From an uncultured Pelagibacteraceae bacterium (GTDB lineage Bacteria > Pseudomonadota > Alphaproteobacteria > Pelagibacterales > Pelagibacteraceae): DNA of 64,000 nucleotides. Location: NCBI GenBank assembly GCA_902623415.1, contig CACNTU010000001.1:1-64000 (forward strand), read 5' to 3'. Positions 18,668 through 28,180 of this stretch are shown here, in pieces; position 1 is the stretch's first letter; each line of letters starts with the position of its first letter. A model generated the notes under the pieces. The model saw only the letters and a list, made by a program, of their open reading frames with translations, was not told the origin of the DNA and did no database searches. Position numbers and translations under genes: made by a program.

Positions 18668-19361
18668 TGTGCTCTCCTACTAGATAAGCTATGGTTCCAC
18701 CAATTACACCTGCTAACAAAATTGACCACTCTGGTGAGAATAAATAAATAATTGGTCCCAATATAGTTCCAAGCAAAACTGATAGAGCTACCGGTATAGT
18801 CTTAGATGCCCCAACCATCATGCATAAAAAATAAACCGGATTAAGAATTGCTAATCCCATCATCATATCTTTATTCAAATACTCTGAAAAAGAGAAACCT
18901 ATAAATGTTCCAATAACCGATACACTTACAGTTGCACTTCCAATACCAATCCAATAATCAATTCTGTATTCTTTTGGAATTTTTTTATAATTACTTTTCA
19001 TGATTAGCCAAGCGGAAACAGCAATGAAATGACAAGAAAAGTAATACTTCCATTTAGGTTGACTTTTGTGCATCATCAACGGGAATAAGGATACAGCCAT
19101 AGGGTAAAGTCTTGCGTTAACAAACCAAACCGCCAAAAAAATATTTAACAGAGATGCTCCAATTAACATGGACTCAGCCATTACTAGTGAGCCCGGTAAA
19201 GCATAAGTTAAAACAGTTGAAAAAATACTTTCCTGAATATTAAAACCTAAATTTTTAAATAGAGCTCCAATAGCTATAAAACAACAAGTGAGAGCAATTG
19301 CAGGACTGTCGTGAGTAAATATAGATCTATATCCTTTGAAGAAAAAATTTTTATTAATCAT
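18657..19361 (-). CDS. azlC: AzlC family branched-chain amino acid export subunit
   Basis: AzlC-like sequence, ARLYPMAVSLFPLM region; paired with AzlD. Confidence 0.82.
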   Translation of the reverse strand: MINKNFFFKGYRSIFTHDSPAIALTCCFIAIGALFKNLGFNIQESIFSTVLTYALPGSLVMAESMLIGASLLNIFLAVWFVNARLYPMAVSLFPLMMHKSQPKWKYYFSCHFIAVSAWLIMKSNYKKIPKEYRIDYWIGIGSATVSVSVIGTFIGFSFSEYLNKDMMMGLAILNPVYFLCMMVGASKTIPVALSVLLGTILGPIIYLFSPEWSILLAGVIGGTIAYLVGEHSVS

Positions 19362-20146
19362 TATCCGCCTAGGAACAGTCTACCAACATCAGGATTTTGA
19401 AGTAAATCGTCTCCTTTACCTGCTATTGCAGTTTGCCCAGATACTAAAACGTATCCTATATCTGCAAACTCCAATCCTTTTTTGGCATTTTGCTCAACTA
19501 GAATGATTGTTTTTTTTTCATTTTGTTGAAGATCTCCTAAAATTTCAAAAACCATATCAATATATCTTGGTTCCAAACCAATTGAAGGTTCGTCAACAAG
19601 TAATACAGACGGTTTCATCACTAAAGCTCTTGATATTTCCAATAATCTTCTTTCTCCACCAGATAATACTTTTGCGGGTTGGCTTCTTCTGTTTCTAAGC
19701 CTTTCATATTTTTCTAATATTCTCTCTGCTTCTTCAAAAGATTCCTCTGTTTTATCTTTTATGTAGCCACCCATCAGTAAATTTTCCTCTACCGTCATAT
19801 CTGGAAAGACAGAATTGTCTTGTAAAATATATGCAATTCCAACTGACTTTAATTTTTCAGCTGGTGTTAGATTTGTAATTTCTTTACCATCTATTTCTAT
19901 TTGACCTGAAAAAATATTTGTAAACCCATATATCGAATGGAGTATTGTAGATTTACCTGCTCCATTCGGTCCAATCAAACATAATGATTGAGCCTTATTT
20001 ACAAACAAGTCAAAATTATGCAGAATTTCCATTTTTCCATATCCAGCATTTAAATTTTTAATTGTTAAATGTATTTCATCTGGAGATAGTTTTTTTAAAT
20101 CTTCCGGTGTTGGCGCTTTACCTAAAACTTCATATTGATTTGACAT
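19361..20146 (-). CDS. ABC transporter ATP-binding protein (LivF-like, second set)
   Basis: GPNGAGKST, LSGGERRLLEISRALV, LLVDEPSIGLEP. Confidence 0.92.
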   Translation of the reverse strand: MSNQYEVLGKAPTPEDLKKLSPDEIHLTIKNLNAGYGKMEILHNFDLFVNKAQSLCLIGPNGAGKSTILHSIYGFTNIFSGQIEIDGKEITNLTPAEKLKSVGIAYILQDNSVFPDMTVEENLLMGGYIKDKTEESFEEAERILEKYERLRNRRSQPAKVLSGGERRLLEISRALVMKPSVLLVDEPSIGLEPRYIDMVFEILGDLQQNEKKTIILVEQNAKKGLEFADIGYVLVSGQTAIAGKGDDLLQNPDVGRLFLGG

Positions 20147-20886
20147 TATTGCGCTCCTAAATATGCGTCGACAACTCGCTTATCGTTTTTAATTTCATCT
20201 GGCGATCCGTTTGCCAACATCTTGCCATGAGCTAGACAAAAAATATTTTCTGCTAATTGCATTATTACTCTCATGTTGTGTTCTATGACTAAAAGAGTAA
20301 TTCCAAAATCTTGGTTCACTTTAATTAATCTGTCTATAATTCCATTAATTAAGGTTGGATTAATGCCTGCGGTTGGCTCATCTAACAAAAGCATTTCCGG
20401 CTCATTCATTAGAGCCATAGCAAGCTCTAGTAGTTTTTGCTGACCAAAAGATAAATCTCCTGCTCTAAGTTTTCTCTTTTGATATAATCCAACAAAATTC
20501 AATAAATTTTCTGCTTTTTCTGTTAATTCCTGTGGTATTTTTGAAAATAATTTAAAAATACTTTCATCACTTCCTTTGTGACTGATAAGCATGTTGTCGA
20601 TGCAATTTAATTTTCCGTAAATTCTTGTCTGTTGAAACGTTCTTAATAAACCTAATTTTGCAATAACCGGAACTGGCAATTCAGAAACTTCTTTTCCATT
20701 AAACTTAATTGAGCCTTGGTCGATTGGATAAGTTCCAACAATTGAATTGAATAATGTTGTTTTTCCAGAACCATTTGGACCAATTAAACCAACTATCTTA
20801 CCTTTTTCAACATTCATTGAAATATCAACATTAGCTTTTACTCCCCCAAAAGATTTGCTGACATTATTTACTTCAAGAATACTCAT
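20146..20886 (-). CDS. ABC transporter ATP-binding protein (LivG-like, second set)
   Basis: GPNGSGKTT, LSFGQQKLLELAMALM, LLLDEPTAGINP. Confidence 0.92.
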   Translation of the reverse strand: MSILEVNNVSKSFGGVKANVDISMNVEKGKIVGLIGPNGSGKTTLFNSIVGTYPIDQGSIKFNGKEVSELPVPVIAKLGLLRTFQQTRIYGKLNCIDNMLISHKGSDESIFKLFSKIPQELTEKAENLLNFVGLYQKRKLRAGDLSFGQQKLLELAMALMNEPEMLLLDEPTAGINPTLINGIIDRLIKVNQDFGITLLVIEHNMRVIMQLAENIFCLAHGKMLANGSPDEIKNDKRVVDAYLGAQ

Positions 20887-21935
20887 TTTATCTCCACCTG
20901 CGCCTTTCGGTCTGCTTCATCTACAACTTCACCAAATCTCTCAGGATATTTTTCTCTTAACCATCCCATAATTCCTTCTGGGAAATAAATAACAATTACT
21001 ACAATTAAAACTCCAAGAGCCACATACTGCCATCCCAAGAAAAAAGTCCAAAAACCTTCTTTAAATATATGAAATACTGTTGCGCCAATAACTGGTCCCC
21101 ATAAAGTTCCTTTACCTCCTAATATTGCCATTAAAACCATAAACACACCCATTTCCCTTCCATCAAATGCTACATCAGTGGAGTCTATGTATCCAACTAA
21201 GCCACCCATAATTCCTCCAGCTAAACCACAGAAGAAGGCAGATATCATCCAACCAATTATTTTATATTTCATGGTCTCTATTCCCATGGCTTCTGCTTTA
21301 TCTTCATTATCTCTAATTGCATTTAAGATTAATTTAAATCTAGTGGTATAAATTGCTTTGACTGCAATGAATGTTAGTACCAAAACTAAGAAACTTAAAA
21401 AATAAAAGAATTCACCTCTCGCCTCTAAACTTCCTACATTAGGAAAAGGTGGAGTAGTAAAACCTTGTCCCGCACCAATGATTTCAATTCCTCCAGAAAT
21501 TTCTCCAGCTGCTACACCTAATCCAAGAGTACAGATAGCAAAGTAATGACCCCTTAAACCTAAAATTGCATATCCAATTAAACCAGCAACTATTGTTGGT
21601 ACAATTGCAGCAACTACAAGTCCAGCTGCCATTCCTTGAAAAAATTGAGCTGGTGTATGAACAAAAGTTTTTTCACCACCACTTTCAGTCCATTCAGCTA
21701 ATGGAAAAAACATTCCAACCTGGACCGAGGCACACAAATACATTCCCAATCCATAAAATAAAATATTTCCAAATGTGTTATAGCCCATTTCACCTCCTTG
21801 AATATTCCAGGTGATTGCAAGGACAATCAATATACATAGAATTGATAATTGCACTTTAAATGCAGGGAATATATAAGGAGCCGCTAGTCCAAAAATTAAT
21901 ATACCTATGTATAGTATTAAATTATTCTTGTTCAT
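20883..21935 (-). CDS. Branched-chain amino acid-type ABC permease (LivM-like, second set)
   Basis: LILNAIRDNEDKAEAMGIE loop. Confidence 0.9.
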   Translation of the reverse strand: MNKNNLILYIGILIFGLAAPYIFPAFKVQLSILCILIVLAITWNIQGGEMGYNTFGNILFYGLGMYLCASVQVGMFFPLAEWTESGGEKTFVHTPAQFFQGMAAGLVVAAIVPTIVAGLIGYAILGLRGHYFAICTLGLGVAAGEISGGIEIIGAGQGFTTPPFPNVGSLEARGEFFYFLSFLVLVLTFIAVKAIYTTRFKLILNAIRDNEDKAEAMGIETMKYKIIGWMISAFFCGLAGGIMGGLVGYIDSTDVAFDGREMGVFMVLMAILGGKGTLWGPVIGATVFHIFKEGFWTFFLGWQYVALGVLIVVIVIYFPEGIMGWLREKYPERFGEVVDEADRKAQVEIK

Positions 21936-22104
21936 ATAAACTCTTGATTTTATCTCTAAAATTCTGATCTACTGTAAAATAATGGCCATCTTCATCATGA
22001 ACACTTAATCCTGTGGAGTGATATTCATCTAAATGTTTTTTAAATTGATCTATGTCAACTTCAATAGATTTCCCTTGATTATCATTAATTTTAACTTTTC
22101 TCAT
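21922..22104 (-). CDS. 60-aa acidic soluble hypothetical protein between livH- and livM-like genes
   Basis: Overlaps both neighbours (ATGA-type junctions); no hydrophobic segment. Confidence 0.75.
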   Translation of the reverse strand: MRKVKINDNQGKSIEVDIDQFKKHLDEYHSTGLSVHDEDGHYFTVDQNFRDKIKSLYEQE

Positions 22105-22994
22105 TTTAGATACTCTCTTTTTCTAGAAAGTTTAAATCTTCTATAAACTAATATTAAAACTAATAATAAAAACACTGAACCAATTCTAAATTCTGTACCC
22201 AAAATATAATCTGCAAATTCTTCAAAAACTCCTAGTCCCATACCTGACATTGCAACACCTGGTAAATTTCCTAATCCTGCAACAATTACAATCATAAAAG
22301 ATCTGATTGTATAAGGTAGACCCATATAGGGATGGATAGTAAATGTTATTGAAATTAATGCTCCAGCAACACCACATAGAGCAGCATTTATTCCAAATGT
22401 TGCTGCATAAACTTTTTCTGTATCAACACCTAAAATCTTTGCGGCTCTTGTATTTTGAGCTGTAGCTCTAATAGCTCGGCCAAGCTTAGATTTTTTCATG
22501 TAAATTACTAAACAAACTGCAAACAAAATACTTATAAATGCTGAAAATATTTTTGAATTAGGTAACACAACATTGCTATCAAACAACATGGTTGTTCCAT
22601 AACCAGAGTTTGCAAGCACAACATCTGCACCAAATGCGAAATTCATTAGTTGCATGAAAAGAATACTTATTCCAAAAGTCGCCAAAATAGAGATAAATAA
22701 ATCCCTATCTACTACTTTATTAATTACTAGTTTGTAAATTGCTATACCAACAAAGTACATTATTACAGGCGCAACAATTACTCCCCATGCTGGATGAATA
22801 CCATAGAGGTACATAAAATATGCGATGTATCCACCTAAAATAACAAGGTCTCCTTGTGCAATATTAATAATATTCATTACACCCCATTGAAGTGCCATTC
22901 CATATGCTATTAATGCAAACAAAACTCCTAGAAGAATTCCATCCAAGCAAGCTTGAACAGTTATCATTGGATATTGAAATACAAGAAAATCCAT
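22101..22994 (-). CDS. Branched-chain amino acid-type ABC permease (LivH-like, second set)
   Basis: GRAIRATAQNTRAAKILGVD loop. Confidence 0.9.
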   Translation of the reverse strand: MDFLVFQYPMITVQACLDGILLGVLFALIAYGMALQWGVMNIINIAQGDLVILGGYIAYFMYLYGIHPAWGVIVAPVIMYFVGIAIYKLVINKVVDRDLFISILATFGISILFMQLMNFAFGADVVLANSGYGTTMLFDSNVVLPNSKIFSAFISILFAVCLVIYMKKSKLGRAIRATAQNTRAAKILGVDTEKVYAATFGINAALCGVAGALISITFTIHPYMGLPYTIRSFMIVIVAGLGNLPGVAMSGMGLGVFEEFADYILGTEFRIGSVFLLLVLILVYRRFKLSRKREYLK

Positions 22995-23016
22995 AAAAAG
23001 TATTTTTGGGTTATAT

Positions 23017-23044
23017 AAAAAAAAGCCCCCTATGACTAGGGGGC
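23017..23044 (-). terminator. Intrinsic terminator/attenuator (8-bp GCCCCCTA/TAGGGGGC, 4-nt loop, U-tract on minus strand) between the binding protein and permease genes
   Basis: Direct reading; stem 23025-23044, A-run 23017-23024 on + strand. Confidence 0.9.
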
Positions 23045-23058
23045 TTTAGTATTTTATT

Positions 23059-24297
23059 TTATCTTTCTGACCACTTAGGAATTGGATGTATCAACTTAGC
23101 TGATGCCCATTTTAATGGAGCAACAACTTTGTTTTCACAACTTCCTGAAGCATCACACATTACTTGGAAAAGTACCATTGGTTTGTCAACGTTCTGACCA
23201 CCAGGTGCAAATTTAATATTTCCATAGAATGTTTGCATATTCGTAGCTGCAAGAGCATCTCTTACTTTCTTTTGATCGAAAGAATTTGCTCTTTCAAATG
23301 CATCTTTGAATACCAATAAAGCAGCTGAAGATTCAGCAGATTGGTAAGGTGGATCATATCCAAACTCTTTCTCAAAGTCTGCAGCATAAGTCATACCATC
23401 TTTAAAGAAATCATCTTTATAAGTTAGTGACTTGTGCCATTGAGAAGCACAAAGAGCGTACTGTGAGTTCTTACCATGCTGTTTAGATAGCTTAGCCGCA
23501 TCACAGTGAGTCATAGCCAACATAGGAACATCAACTTTCATTTCAGCAATTTGTCTGATCGCAGTTAACGCACCTTTTGTGTGACCTGATACAACAAGTA
23601 CATCTGGTTTCATTTGTTTTACTTTAACCAATGTAGCAGCCATATCATTTAGCTCTTTAGGCAATTTATCGTCGATTATGATTTTAGAACCAGTTCTTTC
23701 TGCAGCATCTAAAATACCTAATCTAACATCCTGTGAAAATGCATCTTGTTCAAACGCTTGTGCAATTCTTACTGGTTTTCCACCATTTAACTCAACTGCT
23801 GTTTCGATAGCAACATCAAGATATAAGTTAGCTGGAGCTAATACAGCAAATAGATATTTGTAACCTTTTGTAAACAAAGATCTAGATGCACCATTTGCTT
23901 CAACCATTGGAACACCATACTTTTCAGTCACTGGCGCAATCGCTTTAGTTAAACCAGAACTGTAAGGGCCAAGCATAAACTCAACACCATCTTGTGAAAT
24001 TAATCTTTCTGCAAGCTGTGCAGCTCTCTTAGGGTTTGATTCATCATCGTAATAAATAATGTCAAACTTATAAGTCTTTCCACCAACTTTAACACCACCC
24101 ATGCTGTTAATTCTGTCAACGGCCATGTTGTAACCATTTTGAGTATGAACACCATTAGATGAGTATTTGCCAGTTAGGGAAATAGCAGCACCTAAAATAA
24201 TTTTGTCACCAACAACTTTTGCAAATGATGCAACTGAAGTTGAGAATAAAATTACTAATGCAGAAACAAAACTTAAAATTATTTTATTTAATCTCAT
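23059..24297 (-). CDS. LIV-type ABC transporter substrate-binding protein
   Basis: Signal peptide; ILGAAISLTGKYSSNGVHTQNGYNMAVDRIN. Confidence 0.9.
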   Translation of the reverse strand: MRLNKIILSFVSALVILFSTSVASFAKVVGDKIILGAAISLTGKYSSNGVHTQNGYNMAVDRINSMGGVKVGGKTYKFDIIYYDDESNPKRAAQLAERLISQDGVEFMLGPYSSGLTKAIAPVTEKYGVPMVEANGASRSLFTKGYKYLFAVLAPANLYLDVAIETAVELNGGKPVRIAQAFEQDAFSQDVRLGILDAAERTGSKIIIDDKLPKELNDMAATLVKVKQMKPDVLVVSGHTKGALTAIRQIAEMKVDVPMLAMTHCDAAKLSKQHGKNSQYALCASQWHKSLTYKDDFFKDGMTYAADFEKEFGYDPPYQSAESSAALLVFKDAFERANSFDQKKVRDALAATNMQTFYGNIKFAPGGQNVDKPMVLFQVMCDASGSCENKVVAPLKWASAKLIHPIPKWSER

Positions 24298-24383
24298 TTT
24301 ATTTCCTCTTTAATTAATTAATTATATAATGATTAAATAAAGAAATTTTATTTTATGCAAGTGGCAATAAAGGCCAAATCTAA

Positions 24384-24998
24384 TTAATATTGTTGAGTTA
24401 CAACAATTATTCCGGCAATAATTACTAAAACACTCGCAGAAATTGTATTAATTGTTTTTGGATTAGCAGTTATCCATTTAATTAGTTTCTGTGCAAGCAT
24501 TGCATAACCAATCAAAGATAAAAAATCTAAAACAATGTAAGTTGTAATTAAAATTACAAATTGTGCCAATAAATTTGAATTAAAGTCAATAAATTGAGGA
24601 AATATAAAAGGAAAAAACATCCAAGCTTTAGGACTTGTTCCAGCAACTAAGAAACCATCTCGAAAGAATGATAAGTTGCTTTTTTTTGTTTCACCTTCGC
24701 TTGAAATAGTTTTTGGACGTGATTTATAAATATCATAAGCAAGATATAAAATATAAATTACTCCTATCCATTTAAATATATTTAATATCGTTGAGTTCTC
24801 AGAAAAAAAAGATCCTATTACAAAAATTACTAAAGTTGCCTGTATAAAATTTGCTGTTACATCCCCTAACGCTGACCAAACACATTTTCCAACTCCATAA
24901 TTCATTGAATACGAGATAATCACAACTCTTGGGGTTCCTGGTGTAATGAATAGAAAAATTATTATCTGTAGATAAAGAATGAAATCTAAGGGGAGCAT
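24384..24998 (-). CDS. LysE/RhtB family amino acid exporter
   Basis: FLFITPGTPRVVIISYSMNYGVGKCVWSALGD pattern, six TM segments. Confidence 0.85.
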   Translation of the reverse strand: MLPLDFILYLQIIIFLFITPGTPRVVIISYSMNYGVGKCVWSALGDVTANFIQATLVIFVIGSFFSENSTILNIFKWIGVIYILYLAYDIYKSRPKTISSEGETKKSNLSFFRDGFLVAGTSPKAWMFFPFIFPQFIDFNSNLLAQFVILITTYIVLDFLSLIGYAMLAQKLIKWITANPKTINTISASVLVIIAGIIVVTQQY

Positions 24999-25052
24999 AA
25001 AAAAAGATAGTCCTTAAAAACCGGGAGCTAAAGATGGCTAAGAAGGACTATC
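24999..25052 (-). promoter_or_regulatory. Terminator-like 10-bp hairpin (GATAGTCCTT/AAGGACTATC) and 7 U residues directly abutting the LysE ATG
   Basis: Perfect inverted repeat 25006-25015 / 25043-25052, T7 on minus strand, then ATG at 24998. Confidence 0.55.
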
Positions 25053-25115
25053 TAAAACATAATATCAGAGGCTAAAAAAAATGCATTAAATATTTTTTTC
25101 AAATATAAAGGATTT

Positions 25116-25412
25116 ATGAAAAAAAAAGGTCACAGACCGGTTACTAGAGTCAAAAACCCAGAGCCCAAAATGGACAATCCGGATTGGATCATTTGGGCTG
25201 CCTGGGCAGATAGGATCACTTTCGAGGAAATTGAAAAAAAAACAGGAAAGAAAGAATCTGATGTAATTAAAATTATGCGAAGATCACTAAAACCATCTTC
25301 TTTCAGGTTATGGAGAAAAAGAGTAAACCAAAAAAGTATAAAACATCGAAAAAAATTTGAATATTCTAGAAAAGAAATAGCTAGTAAAATTAAAAAAGGT
25401 GACTATCTATAG
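25116..25412 (+). CDS. TIGR03643-family small conserved protein
   Basis: DWIIWAAWADRITFEEIEKKTGKKESDVIKIMRRSLKPSSFRLWRKRV recognised pattern. Confidence 0.8.
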   Translation: MKKKGHRPVTRVKNPEPKMDNPDWIIWAAWADRITFEEIEKKTGKKESDVIKIMRRSLKPSSFRLWRKRVNQKSIKHRKKFEYSRKEIASKIKKGDYL

Positions 25413-25415
25413 TCC

Positions 25416-25673
25416 ATGAAAAAAATTACCATGTATACAGGTCCGCTATGTAATTATTGTGAGGCTGCGAAAAGATTATTAACTAGAAATAATGTGCCTT
25501 ATAATGAAATTGATATTTCAAAAGTTGATGGAGCAATGGATGAAATGATTAAAAAAGCTAATGGAAAAAGAACTATTCCACAAATTTTTTTTGATGACCA
25601 GCATATCGGTGGTTATGATGAAGTAAGGGCATTAGAAAAAGAAAATAAACTTCAAGATCTTTTAAATAATTAA
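25416..25673 (+). CDS. grxC: Glutaredoxin 3
   Basis: YTGPLCNYCEAAKRLL active site, TIPQIFFDDQHIGGYDE. Confidence 0.93.
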   Translation: MKKITMYTGPLCNYCEAAKRLLTRNNVPYNEIDISKVDGAMDEMIKKANGKRTIPQIFFDDQHIGGYDEVRALEKENKLQDLLNN

Positions 25674-26902
25674 TTCCATTCTTCTAAAGCTAATTGTTTC
25701 TTAGCTAAAGAGCTTAAATCTTTTAATTTAACTCTATCTTTATATTTAATTTCGTAATCTTCAGACGCAAAATCTGGTGGACTCTTTCCTTCTAAAAATT
25801 TTTTTGATTGTTTTACCGTATAATCTAGATTTTTTTTACAATAAGGTGTTGCACCAACGTAAACAACATTTGAATAATTTTTTCCTGAATGCTTGTCTTC
25901 AACAGCATGAACAACATCTGGATGCCACCAAACAGTGTCACCTGGCTTCATTTTTGGAATTGAAACTAAACCTTTTAACAGTAATGAATGATAATCTTTA
26001 TTTACTGATAAAGCTCTACCAAGTTTTGATCCACACAATTCATTTTCTTGAACATCATCTAGTAATGCTCTGGTTAAAACATAAGCAATTCCTTTAGCAA
26101 TAGGTATTAATTGTAAAGTTCCATCGTTAGGACCTTGTTCTGTTAAAGCTGTCCAACCTTGAAATGTTCTAAATACATGTGCAACCGCAGGAGACTCAAA
26201 CTCTATTGTTCTATCTCTATACTTTGCTTCAAATGGATTATATTGTTCAAAGTTGTCAGAAAATATATCTCTATAAATTTTTTGATAATGACTATCGGTC
26301 CATCTTTCAATAGATCCAGCATCGCAATGAGGAGAAAGTCCCAAAGTATCATCACCTGGCTCTCTTCTTCTTACTCTATCTGCATAAGACAATTCTTTAT
26401 TTGGATCAAAAACTTTATATTCAGAGTTTTCAAATAACCAAAGATTATTTAGCCATTTTTTTACTTTAGCCATTTGCTCTGAGTGTCTTATTTCTATTTG
26501 TGTTTTTGACCAATAAAGGCCGTATATTTGGGGTTTACTTGATTTTAGATCACTAAAATATTTATCTAAATCAGCTTTCTTCCTTTGATCATCGTAATAA
26601 TTATTTTCATCAATATACTTCTCTAATTCTAAATTTAAATTTTCAATAAATTTGTCTTCAAAAACATCTCGGATTATTACACAGCCTCTTTTTTTTATAT
26701 CTGATATTACCTTTGTGTTTTTTTGATCTAGCTCATTAATACTAATTTCTGGAATTATAGATTTATTGTTTTTTTTGAGATTTAATATTTCTTGTATTTC
26801 AGCTTCTATGAACTTTTGAATTTTGGCAAAATTTTCTTTATAATTTGTTGAGTGATTTCTTAGCTCTTCTTTAACTTTCTCAATATCAATATTTTCAAAC
26901 AT
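25670..26902 (-). CDS. DUF1479/YbiU family Fe(II)/2OG oxygenase-like protein
   Basis: SPHCDAGSIERW, GDTVWWHPDVVHAVED, YVGATPYC. Confidence 0.85.
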   Translation of the reverse strand: MFENIDIEKVKEELRNHSTNYKENFAKIQKFIEAEIQEILNLKKNNKSIIPEISINELDQKNTKVISDIKKRGCVIIRDVFEDKFIENLNLELEKYIDENNYYDDQRKKADLDKYFSDLKSSKPQIYGLYWSKTQIEIRHSEQMAKVKKWLNNLWLFENSEYKVFDPNKELSYADRVRRREPGDDTLGLSPHCDAGSIERWTDSHYQKIYRDIFSDNFEQYNPFEAKYRDRTIEFESPAVAHVFRTFQGWTALTEQGPNDGTLQLIPIAKGIAYVLTRALLDDVQENELCGSKLGRALSVNKDYHSLLLKGLVSIPKMKPGDTVWWHPDVVHAVEDKHSGKNYSNVVYVGATPYCKKNLDYTVKQSKKFLEGKSPPDFASEDYEIKYKDRVKLKDLSSLAKKQLALEEWN

Positions 26903-26907
26903 TAAAT

Positions 26908-27282
26908 TTAGCTCTTAGGTTTAAAAACTAAACATACCCCATTGTTACAAAATCGTTTTCCTGTAGGCTCAGGTCCATCATCGAATATATGCCCATGATG
27001 GCCTCCACATTTTTTACAATGATATTCGGTTCTTGCATAACCTATGTGGTGATCTGTTTTGGTTTCAAATACGTCTGGCAAAGATTCATAAAAAGAAGGC
27101 CAGCCTGATCCGCTCTCATATTTTGTTTTTGAATCAAATAATTTTTCACCACAGTTTGCACAATGAAAACTTCCTTCCCTTTTTTCATGATTAAGTTCAC
27201 TTGATCCAGCACGTTCAGTACCTTCCTCAAATAAAATTAATTTTTGCTCAGCAGTTAAATTTGGATTTATTTTTTTCGTCAT
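26908..27282 (-). CDS. msrB: Peptide-methionine (R)-S-oxide reductase
   Basis: CANCGEKLFDSKTKYESGSGWPSFYE and GKRFCNNGVCLVF. Confidence 0.95.
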   Translation of the reverse strand: MTKKINPNLTAEQKLILFEEGTERAGSSELNHEKREGSFHCANCGEKLFDSKTKYESGSGWPSFYESLPDVFETKTDHHIGYARTEYHCKKCGGHHGHIFDDGPEPTGKRFCNNGVCLVFKPKS

Positions 27283-28178
27283 GATCCTATATATTTAGCA
27301 CAAGATTGATGTAACATAGAGTGTAATTCAACAAGTTTATTAAAATCTTTATTATAACCACCACCCAAAACCCCACAAAATGGTATTCGTCTAGAAAAAA
27401 AGTTTTCTACTACTAGCTCATCTCTTAATTTAATACCCTCATCAGAAATTTTTAATTTTCCTAATCGGTCATTAAAATGAATATCTACGCCAGCAATATA
27501 AAAAACAAAATCAAAATTTTCTTGATTTAGCTCTTTTAAATAATGTTTAAGTGTTTTGATATAAGCGTCATCCTCTAAGTTATCCTCAAGTTCTACATCT
27601 AAATCACTGTTTGATTTTTTTGCTGGATAATTAGTTTTAGAATGCATACTGAATGTAAATACACTTCTATTATCTTTAAAAATTTCTGAATTACCATTTC
27701 CTTGATGAACATCTAAATCAATAATTAAAATTTTATTAGCAAGACCTCTATTAAGTAAATAATGTGACGCAACTGCAACATCATTAAATACGCAATAACC
27801 CGCTCCTCCATCATAACTTGCGTGGTGACTGCCACCAGCAGTATTACATGATATGCCATAATTGATTGCAAGTTTAGATGCTAAAACAGTACCACCTGTA
27901 GCAACTAAAGACCTTTGAACAACACTATCAACAAGTGGAAATCCAATTTTTTTTATTCCCTCTTTACTTAAAGTTTTATTTTTAATGTCTGAAATATAAT
28001 TTTTTGCATGCGCGAAGCTTAATGTTTCAAATGAGCAAGGTGATGGTTTGTGAAATTTTTTTACTATTTTATTTTGGATTAAGTAGTTTGCTAGTTCTCC
28101 AAATTTATTAATTGGAAATTTGTGATCATCACCAATTTTAGCAAAATAATCCTCGTGATTAACAACAGGTAACTCCAT
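27279..28178 (-). CDS. Histone deacetylase/acetoin utilisation family protein
   Basis: GGSHHASYDGGAGYCVFNDVAVA, IIDLDVHQGNGNSEIF; start moved to MELPVVNHEDYF. Confidence 0.9.
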   Translation of the reverse strand: MELPVVNHEDYFAKIGDDHKFPINKFGELANYLIQNKIVKKFHKPSPCSFETLSFAHAKNYISDIKNKTLSKEGIKKIGFPLVDSVVQRSLVATGGTVLASKLAINYGISCNTAGGSHHASYDGGAGYCVFNDVAVASHYLLNRGLANKILIIDLDVHQGNGNSEIFKDNRSVFTFSMHSKTNYPAKKSNSDLDVELEDNLEDDAYIKTLKHYLKELNQENFDFVFYIAGVDIHFNDRLGKLKISDEGIKLRDELVVENFFSRRIPFCGVLGGGYNKDFNKLVELHSMLHQSCAKYIGS

Positions 28179-28180
28179 GG

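Noticed and set aside
25777-26437. Two plus-strand ORFs (106 and 92 aa) antisense to the YbiU-like gene
   Set aside because: Fully covered by a well-supported gene on the other strand; compositions look like shadow frames
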